The notes beneath the pieces are model-generated. The model had not been told where the DNA came from. It did no database searches and saw nothing but the letters and a program-made list of their open reading frames with translations. From Branchiostoma floridae (taxonomy: Eukaryota; Chordata; Leptocardii; Amphioxiformes; Branchiostomatidae): a stretch of 64,000 bases of DNA. Of this stretch, positions 11,789-24,255 are shown piece after piece (the first letter of the stretch is position 1; every line of letters begins with the position of its first letter). Location: assembly GCF_000003815.2 (NCBI RefSeq), contig NC_049980.1:22767249-22831248 (forward strand), read 5' to 3'. The position numbers and the translations under genes are program-made.

Positions 11789-14700
11789 GAGAGATTATTT
11801 GGTACTTCCCGAATCAGCACAGCCATTGTACAGCACAGCCATTGCAACATCGAGTCCTCCGGGCATAAGCATCCAATTGAAGGTACTTGATAGGTATTTG
11901 TATAACAGAAGTTCGTGTTTGCTTGCAGCCAAGTTACATGATCATATATGAAGCTGAGGAGGGGAAATCATGCCTGGCTACACAGTAACTTTTATCAGAG
12001 GGAAGACACATAATGTGTTTCGTCCCATGTAGCTCACTCCAGACGGAGTGTGTCTGCCAGCAGTCTGTCTGAGTTTGCCCATATCATACCAAGAGACGGG
12101 TTGAATTTGTTCTAGAACAGACATTTTATTAACTTGTGTTTCAATAAAACGAAGCGTTACCAACTGTGTTTTTGGGATTCGTGCGAACCCCTGTAGCTTA
12201 ACTGGTAGCTTCCTCACAGTTCCCGGTTCCAATTACAATGTAATTGTAGCAGGAACACCCAGGTTAAATCATTTGAAGGGAATACTAGTCGCCACCACAT
12301 GTCACAAACACTGCAAAGTTCTAAAGGCTGATCTATCGCAGCACCTTCACCCAATTAGTGTGCAGTGCTGGCAAGCAAATTCATCTTAAACTATCATTCT
12401 TAATACTTAATTTCGTGATGCTATTTAGAGTGAATGGCACATGAACAAAAAGGACTGACACCGCGTTGCTGGTTTGTGCTGTATTCCAGATAACAACGTG
12501 CAATAAGCTACGGAAGCCTGGCACAAAGAAATCCCCGCAGGTGTCTCCTGCCACTTCAATGACGCCAACACAAACCGGCGCGCATGTCCCGGGGAGACAA
12601 GTCGATAATGAAGACATCTCCACAGAACGTTTCTTAAAGCTGGATTTTGTGTGCTGGGGTTTAATAAATACCACTGTGAGCCCATTATGCACGAAAAGGC
12701 GGCATCCTTCAGCGCGCAGGTAAATTGATATCAGTCTTATTAGGTCCGCTTTTTCTTGGAAAGTCTTTTCAGTGGAGGATACTCGTGCAGTGCTGTCCGT
12801 CTTGTGCAAAATAATACATCATAGTGAGCTGTAAAGAGGTTTGCAGCACGAAAACACGATTATTGATGTCTGCCTTGTTTGGTAACAACCGCTAACCACT
12901 GAGCAACCAAAGATGTGTCAGATTGCTCAACAACTTTCAATCATGAAGGAAAATTGTTTTATATTTTGTGTTTTGTTGTTGTCTTCTAGATGGTATTTTG
13001 ATTTAATTCTTTAATGATATACCAAAGGTAAGAACTTCCAATCACCGCCGCTGTCGGGTGACTCAGTCATCGCCGTCTAGTGGAGAGGGGCCTAAGAAGT
13101 CTCAAAGTCTCAAGTCAGTCACAGTGGGGGACACTGGAGAGTCTTGGAAATGTCTTTTGCCAACAATGTTAAGTCTGTTAGATCAGCATTTCCGGTGACA
13201 TCGCGGACAGTTGCGTCAGGTTGGGCAACACAAAGAAAAGAAAGAGCAATTGTAGATTAGGAACAAAATATTGATGTACTGCGATTCAAACATGACGGGA
13301 TTTCGAACGCCTTGAACTATCTTATCGCCTGTCCCAAGCGGTTGCAACAGTGGACTCAACCTGATAATTTTCGGTAACTTAATTGATTATTTGATACGAA
13401 GATACGAACAATGAAATAAAGAGGATGCTTCTACTGCCTGTGGTAAGATATGCGGTGCTAAACTGAACCATAAAAAGTTCAAATGGAGAAAGTGACATAT
13501 AAGGAATGACGGGAGATCAATCATGAATATTTTCCACTTTGAGTCATACAATTCGGTTCATTTCATGCCATAGAAAAAAAAGAACAAATAAAGAAACTAA
13601 TGGTTTCACTTGATTTGTTGATTGGGTAACATTTCTTCTTCGTCTATCGAAACTGCATCCGTGTGCACTTTGCGTGCTGCTTTTATGACGCCATTAAACG
13701 TAAAATGATCGAAAGGTAAATCCACTACGACACTTGACTACTTTGATGGGATGGTAGCCAATGTTATACAGAAGCCTAACAGGTACACTGTGTCAGTCCT
13801 CAGGTGCTGTAAGTGTGTTACTATTGGTTTAGTAATCGGGCTGGTTTACGCTCGGCAGGGTAATTCGACTGATTTATTTGCATTTACAACTTTTTACGGT
13901 GGCGAGTAAGCACTAAGCCCATGCACCCATGCCTACATGTTTTATTCCAGCCGTGTGTCACCAAAGATGTGGATAACAGCGCTGACAACTCAGACCGACA
14001 TTAACGACGTTAGCGACGACAACATAAGATTTATGCCGAGCTCTAACCGTACTAGGTACCATTTCAGACAGGCTGATCTGCTGATGTTACACAAGATTGC
14101 TGACGATAATACGTTTCATATGATATGTGGTTTCTTTTCGCGGTGGCTGGTTATCTCTTATGGCAACTTCCTCCACCATTTTAGCCCTCGAATCCCTCGT
14201 TTATCAAGATGCTTTTTGATACATTTACCAAACTTTCGTACACTCTGAGTAGAGCAGCTGTCACACATGTCGCACTCATGATGCGTCAAATCTCCGCTCC
14301 GTGGGGTAACGTGCGCTCGTGGATTTGAGGTTGGTGTCAGGGTATGCCTGCGCAATGAGACAACTCCTCAAACATTCCTCCCTGGAAAAGTTAACACGCC
14401 CCACGGATACGACGCACTTCTCTCCCCTCCGGTATAATCAGTGCTCGGGCAAATGTTAGGCGTGAGCACAAATTTGGCTTGACACAGGCTCAACAACATT
14501 GAATTCCACCAGTGTAGCGACGTTCCACAAGGTCAGGACGTGATGCCTTTCATTCATCCGTAAAGCGTCACTGATGGCGTAAGCTTTGTGGACGCCCTAA
14601 TCTGTTCATACCGCTCATTGACTCGTGGGGATGAACAACCTTTCTGCCTCTTACTCTCATTCTCAGCGCATCGCCGTGACCAAAGGGCGTGGAGCGATTA

Positions 14701-17700
14701 TAAGATGCAATTCTAACTGAATGCACGTGTCAGGCATGTAAAGTTGGGCCAAATTACAAGGACAACGAAGCTTCTGGAAACATTCGGGCAGAAGATTCAA
14801 ATTTTGTCTGCACCTGAATTGTTAGACATCTTCAATGGCAAGATTATTCTGTAATACGGTTCTGCTGTGAAGATCGATGGTATGATGATATGTTTAGCCT
14901 GAACGGATCTTGTATAGCACAAGAAAACCATAGCCACAGCTGTGAGGTGGCAATTACAGTTCTGTATTGCTGTAAAAATGACGAGCGGTAAAGCCTTATT
15001 GAAAATAAATTTAGATCCAACCGGAGTTGGACTGAGTTCAGAAGAGCAGTAAATGTGAACATGAATCATTATAATGAACGACCTTTACTGCTCAAACGGT
15101 ATAATATTGGCAGCGATTGCATGCCGAACAAATCACACAATCAATGGTACAACCATATCAGAATTTGGATTAAGAGCAAATTAAGTTGATACAAAATAAC
15201 CGGAAAATCTTCCACGGTCAGAAAACAAAATGAAAATGAGAATGACCTTTCTGATTCATGTGATTTCCTTAGGATGGAATAAGACGGACCAACCAGAAGT
15301 CCTTTTTCGGTTTTTCATTCTGTAACAGGATCTAAATCTCAATTGTCTATAACAATTAGGACATTTAGAAAAAAAAATTATTTGCTTTTGGACAGAAGAG
15401 GACAATGTAGCATTTCGAATTCATTCAAGTTAGTAACAGTACAGACAAAAGGTAAAGGTAGTCTCTTCTTTTACCTCCCCGACCGAAGTCAGTACCCATT
15501 TTATACAAATTTTGGTTCCACGGCGCAGGTCTGTGTAAAGGAATGTGCAATCTACCGCTTCTATGAGGTCAACTTATGTCATTAGACCACGTGACTCGTT
15601 ACGTAGTGGCAGAAAATTCAGAAAGTTTCTAGCCTATATTGAACCTGTTGTGTTGACGATGTCCAGGTCTGGTGGTGTTGGCGTTCGCTGTGTGCTGGAC
15701 CCCGTACCACGCCCTACGCCTCATGTACGTGTACGCAGACATGTTCGGCTCCACCGAGAAGGTGGTCTATCTCAACATGGACTACGTCAGCACGGTAAGT
15801 GACGAAGGTGCACTAAGTCTACTAAGTGACCGTGCACTTTCTTTTACCATTGGCTTAATAATTGGCATATGATGCAAAATGCCGAATCTTTGGTTGCTCA
15901 GACATCGCAGCGTGGTCGCAGTCTGTAGTGAACAGGGCGCGGAGTGCAGAGCAGGCTGCTGTAGATCCTTAGTAGATAGTGGAAAACAAAAATAGAGGCA
16001 CGAATCAGCGTGTTAAAGAGGTTTCACTTAAATATAATGTACTGTGATGTAACTGAAAGTTTGTAAACCTCAGCCATATTTATGTGTCATCATCCAGATT
16101 CCAAAGTAATAGGACACACAGATTCCAAAGTAATAGGACACACTTAAACAAAGGGCAAATTATCAGGTAGTCAATTGTTCCTAAATCAGTGAGTGGGTGA
16201 GTGAGTGAGTGAGTGAGTGGGTGAGCAAGCGCGAGCAAGTGAGTGAGCTATTTGAACGAGAGAACCTAAACGTATTTCCATCATGAAGTGTAGAAAGTGT
16301 AGAAATGTAGAAAGTGTGGCTCATAAAACTAGATATTGTTGTAAAATCATAACTTTGTGTCTTTGTCTTCCCAGGTGCTGCTGTATCTGAACTCCGCCTT
16401 GAACCCGGTGCTGTACAACCTGGCCTCCAAGCGTTTCCGTCACGAGTTCCGACTTTTACTCTGCAAAAACCGCTTCAAGGTTACATGTCAATCTATGTCG
16501 CTTCAATGGTCAAGTAGATTTGGACTATATATAGTCTGTTTGCACCGTTGCCACGCTTTGTATCTTGTGCAATGGTCTCACATGGTCAAGTACACTTTGA
16601 CTAGTTTATTAGAACTGTTTGTATCTTAGCTTGAACAGGATGCAAATAAAGTCCACGACTTTGGATATAAAGAAAAATTATGCGCACGGTTAGGAATTGC
16701 TTGTGAGACGTTATCAGACGCCATCCCGTCTTTCGTTAGTTTTAGATATGTGGTCACCTGACTTGTGAATAGGTAGTCACATGACCTCATCATAAGAGTC
16801 AAAGTTCACAACGTTTATGCATGATTATCAATTACCCGCAACTGAAGATGGGTACCGGAAAAGAAGTTTTGGAAATGCTCACATTTGGCGAAAATCTCGG
16901 CTTCACGCTGAGGGTATGGATGGAATGATCTACAACAGTTTCTACATTTTACGCAAGAAGTGAAGAAAGCAATTTTGTCAGTTGGAAGCGGTACTAAACC
17001 TACTGATCTTTTTTTCCAAATCACGGATGACCTTCCTTTCCAACACGAACTCGTGGATGTATCCAATCCGTCTTTATTCTCCATGGGGAAACGTGACGCA
17101 CACCCCAGACGTGTTTTCCCACATTTTTACGTTAATTGGACAGTTAATCGTGAATTGTTTTGCATTCGACACGTGTGGAGCATGAAAACACAATGCTTAT
17201 CTATTCCACTACCGTGTGCATTGCACGAGTGGCTGTAGTGCCTTCTTAATTGGATCAAATCAAAAATCCTTCTATGTCTATCCATGTATGTACTCGTATC
17301 TGTGTATGTATGTATACAAATACAGATAGATAGATAGATAGATACATGTAGTAGTAGTAGTAATTGCGCCGAGATTTACAATCAAACTATGCGGGAAAAT
17401 AAACGCATTAAATTACAATAAGTACAAATAGCTTTCAATCATTATCAATTACTATATCGTGATAGTTGCGGACGAATAGCAGTTCAGTTCTGTAGGCAGA
17501 CACTGAGGAGTTTAGCAATCGCAGGTTTAGCACTCGTGGTGTAGCGATTAGTATAGTAGTATCAGGCTTGGGAGTACTGGCGTGAGTTTCTGAGTAGCCT
17601 ACCATGCTGTTCTCCTGAGTTGGAGGAAGCCAGAAACGTAAGCGTGGCGATTGTTGTACTTTCTTTGCAAAGTTGAAGCAGAGGTCGTGTCTGCGATCAG

Positions 17701-17992
17701 AAAAGGTCTGTAGTTCCAATGTTCCCAAGGCTTCTGACCCAACATAATCCTACAAGCACGTTTCTGAACAAGCTCTAGTCTGTTGATTTGACTGTTGTTG
17801 AGGGCGGCGTTTCAAACTGGAGCTGCATACCCCAGCAGCGGTCAAACGTACCCGCAGTAGATGGCAGTGAGGTCAGCTGTTGGGAGACATGCCCGTCGCA
17901 GCAGATGTAGATAGATAGTAGAGAGATAGAGACAGACAAAGAGTTGATATAACAGTATCTATCTGTCTCTCTCTCTCTCTCTGTATATTTAC

Positions 17993-18028
<36 letters not shown>

Positions 18029-18553
18029 TGCTTACATGTAGAGTACAAACATCTCCTCATTCCCCCACAGAAGTCGGGCCTCGGTACCCGCAGCTACCAC
18101 CGTTCCGACATTTCATCGGTGCAGAAGACCTCCACCACCGGGACCGCCCTGTCCAACGGGCCGATGCGCGGCGCCTCTCACGACGGTCGGATCGGGTCCT
18201 TGGACCGCATCTCCGAGGAGAAGTCATCCCAATTGGCCAAGAACGAGTACCAGCTGGAGGAGATCCGTGAGAACGAGATCAGCATGAGCCCAGTGTTTGA
18301 ATCCCTGAGCCCGAGTCCGGGAAACCGAACCCCGGAGATCAGCAGCATCGAGATTCAGCAGCCGGAACCTAACAACGGGATCGTCGTGGTGCACGACTAC
18401 CCGCGGGAGCCTGGGGCCGACAACACCAACCCTCCCCTCGGCAAGGCTTCCTGCAGACGCAAGCACAAGGGTCTGGTGGGCCTGGAGATAGAAGATGTGG
18501 CACCAAACTATGAGCTCCACATTAATAGGAAAAATGAGACCACCTATCTGTGA
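9114..18553 (+). CDS. Class A peptide GPCR, neurotensin/GHSR/NMU-receptor group
   Basis: Coding exons are 9114-9927, 15667-15794, 16375-16479 and 18071-18553 (509 residues). All introns are GT..AG and the phases (1, 0, 0) agree. The ATG at 9114 is chosen because the receptor N-terminus follows directly, with two N-glycosylation sequons (NTS, NFS). Seven-helix hallmarks are in order: GNVL in TM1, LAFSD in TM2, the conserved TM3 Cys, ERYIAICHP at the end of TM3, FAVCWTPYH in TM6 and NPVLYNLASKRF in TM7/helix 8. ECL2 has the partner Cys. ERYIAICHPLQAK and YHALRLMYVY resemble neurotensin-type receptors most, but GHSR and neuromedin-U receptors are close and the ligand is unknown. The last exon encodes a long Ser/Thr-rich C-tail of about 160 residues. 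It presumably couples a neuropeptide to G proteins at the plasma membrane. Confidence 0.85.
11126..13096. mobile_element. Segment bounded by CCACTAGA-type inverted repeats
   Basis: The left boundary reads CTAAGGCCCCTTTCCACTAG. The reverse complement of the right boundary reads CTTAGGCCCCTCTCCACTAG. These are inverted repeats of about 22 bp, 1.97 kb apart. The interior has no transposase and includes a long (TC)n run. It could be one non-autonomous transposon, or two solo ends that happen to face each other. Similar termini bound shorter elements at 37274-37448 and 53481-53558. Confidence 0.45.
11730..11777. repeat. (TC)n microsatellite with short (TG)n
   Basis: An uninterrupted TC dinucleotide run of over 20 units is followed by TGTGTGTGTG. 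It lies in GPCR intron 1. The Ser-Leu and Arg-Glu reading frames across it are artefacts of the repeat. Confidence 0.95.
15450..15520. mobile_element. Short SINE fragment
   Basis: The string CTTTTACCTCCCCGACCGAA, continuing GTCAG, closely matches CTTTTACTTCCCCAACCGAA plus GTCAG in the element at 24081-24255. Only the body is present and no tRNA-like head is visible. It sits at the 3' end of GPCR intron 1. Confidence 0.45.
16096..16143. repeat. Exact 24 bp tandem duplication
   Basis: Two identical adjacent copies of a 24-base unit (beginning AGATTCCAAAGTAATAGG) occur in GPCR intron 2. Exact identity suggests a recent duplication. Confidence 0.9.
16192..16245. repeat. (GTGA)n microsatellite, impure
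   Basis: A run of GTGA units with interruptions (GTGG, GCAAGC) lies in GPCR intron 2. Confidence 0.85.
16375..16629 (+). other. Possible alternative terminal exon of the GPCR
   Basis: If the donor at 16480 (GTTACA, a weak GT site) is not used, exon 3 reads on in frame for 49 more codons to TAG at 16627-16629. AATAAA follows at 16645-16650. The result would be a receptor of 398 residues that keeps NPVLY and helix 8 but replaces the 160-residue Ser/Thr-rich tail with a short hydrophobic-rich one. The structure is visible in sequence; use of this isoform is inference. Confidence 0.4.
17311..17915 (-). pseudogene. Relic of a LINE reverse transcriptase C-terminus
   Basis: On the minus strand from about 17905 to 17580 one frame encodes the C-terminal end of a jockey/CR1-type non-LTR reverse transcriptase. 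Recognisable strings are ADLTAIYCGYV, LLGYAAPV, INRLELVQKRACRIMLGQK and WEHWNYRPF. The frame has stop codons (TGA at expected Arg and Trp positions), so it is dead. The minus-strand 3' side continues to (CTA)n and (TATC)n runs near 17311-17360, which suit a LINE tail ending in simple sequence. It lies in GPCR intron 3, antisense to the receptor. Confidence 0.7.
17993..18030. repeat. (AT)n microsatellite
   Basis: An alternating AT run with a few G interruptions sits about 40 bp before the acceptor of the last GPCR exon. Confidence 0.9.
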
Positions 18554-21104
18554 AATTTGCCCCCCCCCCAAACAAAAGGGGTAAAGAAATGCCTCTCTGG
18601 TGTTGCTCTGAAGTTGTACCGTAATAGTCTGTAAGAGGAAAGCAAATATTTCTCAAAAACGTTTGACATAAGAGACAGATATGGCATCAAAGCATAGTTG
18701 AGAGATGGTAACCAAAACATTAAAGCATCTATGTCTTCTCTTAAAAGGTTGAACAGCCGCTGTCAATTTGAAAATTGAATTGATCAAGCGATGATTTTGA
18801 CAGAATAAAAAGTTATAACGGTCACATGAGAAAGACACAACTTCTGTAGGCAGAGTTAGTGGTGTTGATTGAATATTTATGTTTGTGCTATTTTCAAAGG
18901 TAATAGTGAGATGAAGAGAGTTCAACATTATGTAGAACTCATCATCATTTCTCAGTAGTGTGTTTTGTGACGCTGATGGTTACTCTGATGATAAATGTAA
19001 ATCAGTTACTTACGAATTTCGCATACCAATACGTAGCGATAGCTGATACAACTATCAATGTTTCTTTATGAACCATTTGATCACTGTAATTGGATGGTAA
19101 TGAAAAGAAAACTAAATTGACTGTCAGTTTTGACAAACGTGCATGTGCAAAACGTGCAAAATGCGTTATCTTGTTGCAATACCTTATGATAGTGCTGTTG
19201 TATTTAAAAACAATAAATCAATGTTACAGACCGTATGTGCTGATCATGTGTCTGAGATAACACTTTGAAATTTCTTAGAAACGTCTACCGACAAAACGAT
19301 CGATTTGTGGATTGTATAAAGATGTTCCGTTTACACCAATAACCACCAAGGTATATGATATACATATCTGTATATATACAATATATGGAATACAGTCTAC
19401 ATATGTGTCAACAATGCCTGTTATGTAGATATACGTCCGTCTGTTTGTATGTATCTCCGTCATGTAAGGTAAAGAGTCTAAGTGTGTCTTATGGTCGCCT
19501 TACTGTAAAGAAGACGGACAGTGCATTGAAAAACAGACTTACAGCTGGAAAAGATATGATGGACCAGATGTGTCAAGTTAAGTGGTATCTGAAAATGATA
19601 TTCGGATACTACAGCAGAAGTTAGGTTATGAATATTTGTGAAGGAATTTTGAGAGCTGTTACAAATGTACATATGTCCAACAGAAATCATTTGTTGCGTT
19701 CTCTTTGAGTGGAAGAGTAAACAGCGGATTGATGATATTATGTAAAAATACATTCATATCATCTATGAAGAATGTGGCGTAGTACATAGACAGTCTAGAT
19801 AGATTTACAGATTTAAGTGCAACGTCCATTTACTTGATGTAACAAAAGTTACAGAGGTAGATACTGTCTGCATGTATTGTTTGGAAGCCCCACTTGGAAT
19901 AATTAAGTAGAAAAGTCTGTAGCTAATATTATAAGATACAAACACGATAGATTGGATGATATCTATATATAATATAATATAATATTTGGATTAATATTAT
20001 GACCACAACGCGCCTCATTGAGTAGAGTACCTTAACTAGACCGCAGGTTTGTTATCATGGTAGATTTGAGCGTTGTTTTTGATTGTTAAGCTTGTTGCAC
20101 ACATGTAGGTATTAGATAGGTGAGAACCTGCTCTTGGCAGGTATTCCAGCATGTTTGTGGTCTGTGTTATTGGCAGAGAGCGATGCCCACGCTAATATGT
20201 ACACTTCTGGGGTATGATACCGTCAGGATTACTCTACAATAGACATGACATGTATAATTCGTGTGCCTGTACTCTGTGGATACTAGAAATAAACAGAATG
20301 AGGAAACTACGACCGACTTCGCATCAGCTATTTCATGATTTGAGAAATGATATTGGTCAGACCTAGGGAGAAAGTTTTAGGGTTCCTCAAACAATGGTGA
20401 TTAGTTTCGGCTGATCAATGCATCAATTCCATTTCACATGTTTTACAAAGTGCAGCAACAAAGATGTGGGATGCTAGGAACAGAAAGGGCTAATTGCAGA
20501 CAATCCTCCAGATGATTGTAGAGAGTCCTCCAGATTATTCACAATAATCCTGGAGATAGCGTTTATTCCAATTAGAAAATTGAAACATTGAAAGATGAAT
20601 GATTTGTGTGGATATCTATGTCGAGGGCCTCATTACAATTGCCGGAAAGAGCGGCAGCCAGTTTACATGTAACAAGTAAAGTCTGACATCCACAAGACTG
20701 CGATCACCAGGTTTTGTCTAGTACAACACAAAATAGCACAGTGTGTGTTCTAGCATAGCAAACGTAGCGTCGTCTTACCCCGAAATATGTCTTTACTTTA
20801 TCAAATGCTGATCCATCTCCTTGGAAAGAAATCAAGAGAAACAAGCATTATCTTCCTTTATGATATAGAAGCTATTATTCTTTAAAAAGTAAAGTGTCAT
20901 TTTAGAAGTAATACCAGACCTGGTTGAGATGAGGAAGTGGATCTAAGCTCCACATTGATGGCATGGGTGACATCATCTGCTTTTCCGTTTTACGCATGAA
21001 TCTGCCATCTCAAGTGATAATTAGTTCCACCCACAGCGCCCAGACCATCACAGAGAATCCCTGCTATAAATCACCAATCAAACGGTAGCGAGGATGCCAA
21101 TGTT

Positions 21105-21144
21105 ATTGATGTCTTTGGCCACAAGGTTGGCCAAAAACATCAAT
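21105..21144. repeat. Short hairpin, 17 bp arms
   Basis: The arm ATTGATGTCTTTGGCCA is followed by a 6-base loop and then TGGCCAAAAACATCAAT. The arms pair at 16 of 17 positions. The stem is too short for a typical animal pre-miRNA. Confidence 0.6.
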
Positions 21145-21464
21145 CGCAGGTAATTTAGTGAAGATAGAGGGGGAAGGTGCAATTCATCTTTACTTGCCAG
21201 GATATCCACATGCTTACATTACTTTTCTGCCATCTCGCGCCAGAATCTACAAGAGAAAGGCTCACCGCTCCGCTACTGATGATGTGATAAGAATTTCCTC
21301 CAAATACGCTTACTGTACTGTGCTAACAAATGTGGTTGAGAAAAGTCAAGGGAAGTTTAAAGCTCTTGTCAACTGTAGCTATGCTGTCGCATGTGGAGAC
21401 GGAATACTAGGATCACCAGACATCCGCCTCATCTGATATCAGGTCTCTAGTCGCGATGTTCATT

Positions 21465-21797
21465 AGCTAAGGGTACAACCCGCCGTACGTGCACATACGT
21501 GCTGTCTACGTGCCAAAACGTGGGCAATCTTTTGGGATCCGTATGTGGTAAATAACGCCTCCGTACGAACTCGTAGGGAATGCGACGGATTTTGACACGT
21601 CTTAGAACTTCACGTGCAGGCAAAACTTTGTATGGCATCGGGCAACCTTGCGCAACCGTGCAAGTGACGTGCATTGACGTTCTCCCTCCCTGTTCTTGCC
21701 AGTCGTTCCCCACGTTTTCAGAAATACGTGGCGGACGTGGCCTTCCCCACAAAAACGTACGGACAAATAGCACGTACGGTGGGTTGTGCCCTTAGCT
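21465..21797. mobile_element. Foldback element (MITE) with AGCTAAGGG termini
   Basis: The left terminus AGCTAAGGGTACAACCCGCC is matched by AGCTAAGGGCACAACCCACC on the complement of the right end. Both continue into GTACGTGC-type sequence. The interior is rich in ACGTG and CGTACG words on both strands. No protein is encoded in its 333 bp. The structure fits a non-autonomous DNA transposon; target duplications are unclear. Confidence 0.65.
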
Positions 21798-23535
21798 TTA
21801 CAAAGGCAAGGAATCCCCACACACCAACCGACATTGTTCTGTAGCCGGCTGAACCGTTAGCCTTGCACTGGTACTACCTTTGATAAATAAATAACTTAAC
21901 TTGTCAAACAGTACAATAGGAATCTGTGGTTCGTCTGCCAATGGACGTAAAAAGTCAGGTTTGATTTCAATGGGAAAAACACAAGCTTTCTAATGATATA
22001 TAAAGCAATGTGCGGTAGAAAATTATGATGATTTCCGGTCTTCTAGGCCTTTCTTACATTTCCTTACAATCAACATGAGGTACTCAGGAATCGTACCTAT
22101 TTTCCATCTGTGTCACAACATCTTTGATTGGAATGGAACAGGCCAGGGTGCATCAAATAGGTGGGCATTAAGATAAGTGCCGGAGAGAGTGGTGTAAAAA
22201 AGGCGGACCGAAGAAACTTCCGACTTCCGCGTCCCAGCTGTAGGTCCCGAACTAGCTGTTTGAGCCAATTTCCTGAACCAATTCTTCGTAAGTTAAACAT
22301 GCCGCTGGACTGCTGAAACGTGACCGAACAGAGGAGTTAAAAGGCAGGCTATTAATGAGCTTTCAGTGACTCCGGTTTCCGGCATTATTGATCGCCCAAG
22401 GAAATCTTTTCCACCGTAGCCGCTTGTGTTAATGAGGCATGTCCACAGGAATTCCAGTCGGATTATCAAATCGAAGTTCACTGCCCACCGGGCGCAATGA
22501 TTCTGGATGAACTTTTAATCTTAATGAGTTGGTTAATCCAGTCCTGCTCTACGTTTCTTAGACTCACAGTTCAACCCTTCTCTTCCAGAATCTGTAGCGG
22601 CCAACCACTGTAAACACACTCCTAAAGCCTTTAACTTAGCACTCAAGGCGGCATGGATTCCAAAATGTATCTAAATGAAAGTTAGTTTTGTGGGAAGATA
22701 TTGAACTATTGTATATTGTTCAGGCTAGGAATGATTTATTTCCTTTTCTTGCAACTTACTGAAGCACATTTTCACAATGTTGTTCCAAAACACTCATACT
22801 TAAGTACATTCTTTGAAGAGGTTATGTTAGCTTGACTGAAGGCCCAGAGGAAACCTCCGGATAATTAGTGTGAAATCATGAGACAATTTCTTTTGTTCAA
22901 TTCGAATTTACTTATTGACAGATTGCTTTTCAATTGGGAGGCCTTTAGTCAAAGAGGACTCTTATTTATCTCGGATTTACTGGATGATGATGGACTTTTT
23001 ATGACATATAGATCATTTACTTATAATTACGATATTACAACAAAGTGGAATATATCGTAGCACAAGATTCAGAGAAAATCGGAAAAAAATACTTTAAGTG
23101 GGGACCTATTTGATGTACACTGCTAAGTTAATTGTAATTTGCAAACTATTACTCTCTGACTTGTGTTTTTTTTTGTATACATGTGATTTCATACATATTT
23201 CGTGAAATACGAAAAAAGGGTATGTATAGAAAAAGCACATTTCGGTGAAAGGCATGTAGTCGAAGGAGGATGCTTGTATCTCATCACCGCCTGACACCGT
23301 CAGTTTCTAGCCTTGTTTGATACTAACGAGTTTCGCCCTGTAGTTACAGGGACGCTCGAAGTTCCAAACACCTGACTTCTGGGTTGATTAGCCACCTAAA
23401 CTAGCTGTGATGCCTGGCAAAACATTCGATTTGGCTGGCGCCACTGCAATGTGTTCGTCATTATTCAAATTCAATCAATTGTAAGTGAAATATTTGAAAC
23501 GTTGCAAGACCGTAGACTATGTAAACTCAAATAAA

Positions 23536-23551
23536 GGGGGGGGGGGGGGGG
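23536..23551. repeat. G16 homopolymer
   Basis: Sixteen consecutive G residues in intergenic DNA; likely length-variable. Confidence 0.95.
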
Positions 23552-24080
23552 ATAGCATGAGTGAAATCCAATGAATTACGCTACCGCATCAGTAGAGTGA
23601 ACATTGCACTACATGCATGTGAACATTCTGTAGCGGAAATGACCAACCGATACATTCGGACGTCATGTATTAACAGTGCAGAGCTTTATCACTCGAAGCA
23701 AAAATAGCGGCAGCTACAGCAAACTGCACTTTCAGACAAAACATAAATCTATTTCGCTCATGGTCTGCGTCTTGGTGATAAGACAGATATGACAAAATGA
23801 AGTAAAATGAAACGCAAATGACTTGTAAAATAATAGATTAAGGTAGAATTAAGATAGAATAGAATTACATGTGCATCCGAAATGAAATGAAATAGAAATT
23901 CATCAACATAGATGAATAAATGTAAAATTCTAAAAAAAGTAACTATAATATTCTTAAGTTTTAAAGTTCTGCTGCTATTTATTGACGTCACGATTGATCG
24001 TGATGTAGACTCGACTTCAGATTAGGTAGTCTCATAGTTTAGGGGTATTGGGTTGTTATCCACTGTGTCTAGGGCACAGT

Positions 24081-24255
24081 AATGGATTATGGAGCCCAGC
24101 TCTCTCCTCCCACTGTCTTTTACTTCCCCAACCGAAGTCAGGGTGGCGTGAGGATCGCCGTGTCCCGCGGGCACTTCATCTGTGGTATATCAAGGGATTC
24201 GAAGCCAGTGTCTCTGGGTTCTAGGCCAAGTTCCTTGACCAAAATCACCACCTCA
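24081..24255 (-). mobile_element. tRNA-derived SINE-like copy
   Basis: On the minus strand the right end has a B-box-like GGCTTCGAATCCC preceded by an A-box-like region with TTGGCCTAGAACCC. The body contains the CTTTTACTTCCCCAACCGAA block shared with 15450-15520. Layout and sequence suggest the same SINE group as at 300-552. Confidence 0.5.

Larger units (their letters stand above)
9928..15666 (+). other. GPCR intron 1 (5.7 kb)
   Basis: The intron opens with GTAAGC and closes with CCAG. It lies just before TM6. It contains a roughly 2 kb inverted-repeat-bounded segment (11126-13096) with a (TC)n microsatellite, and a SINE fragment near 15450-15520. I see no further conserved exon inside it; the flanking exons already join in phase. 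Confidence 0.75.

Noticed and set aside
11464-11890. Open frames with long Arg-Glu or Ser-Leu runs
   Set aside because: They are translations of a (TC)n microsatellite within an intron.
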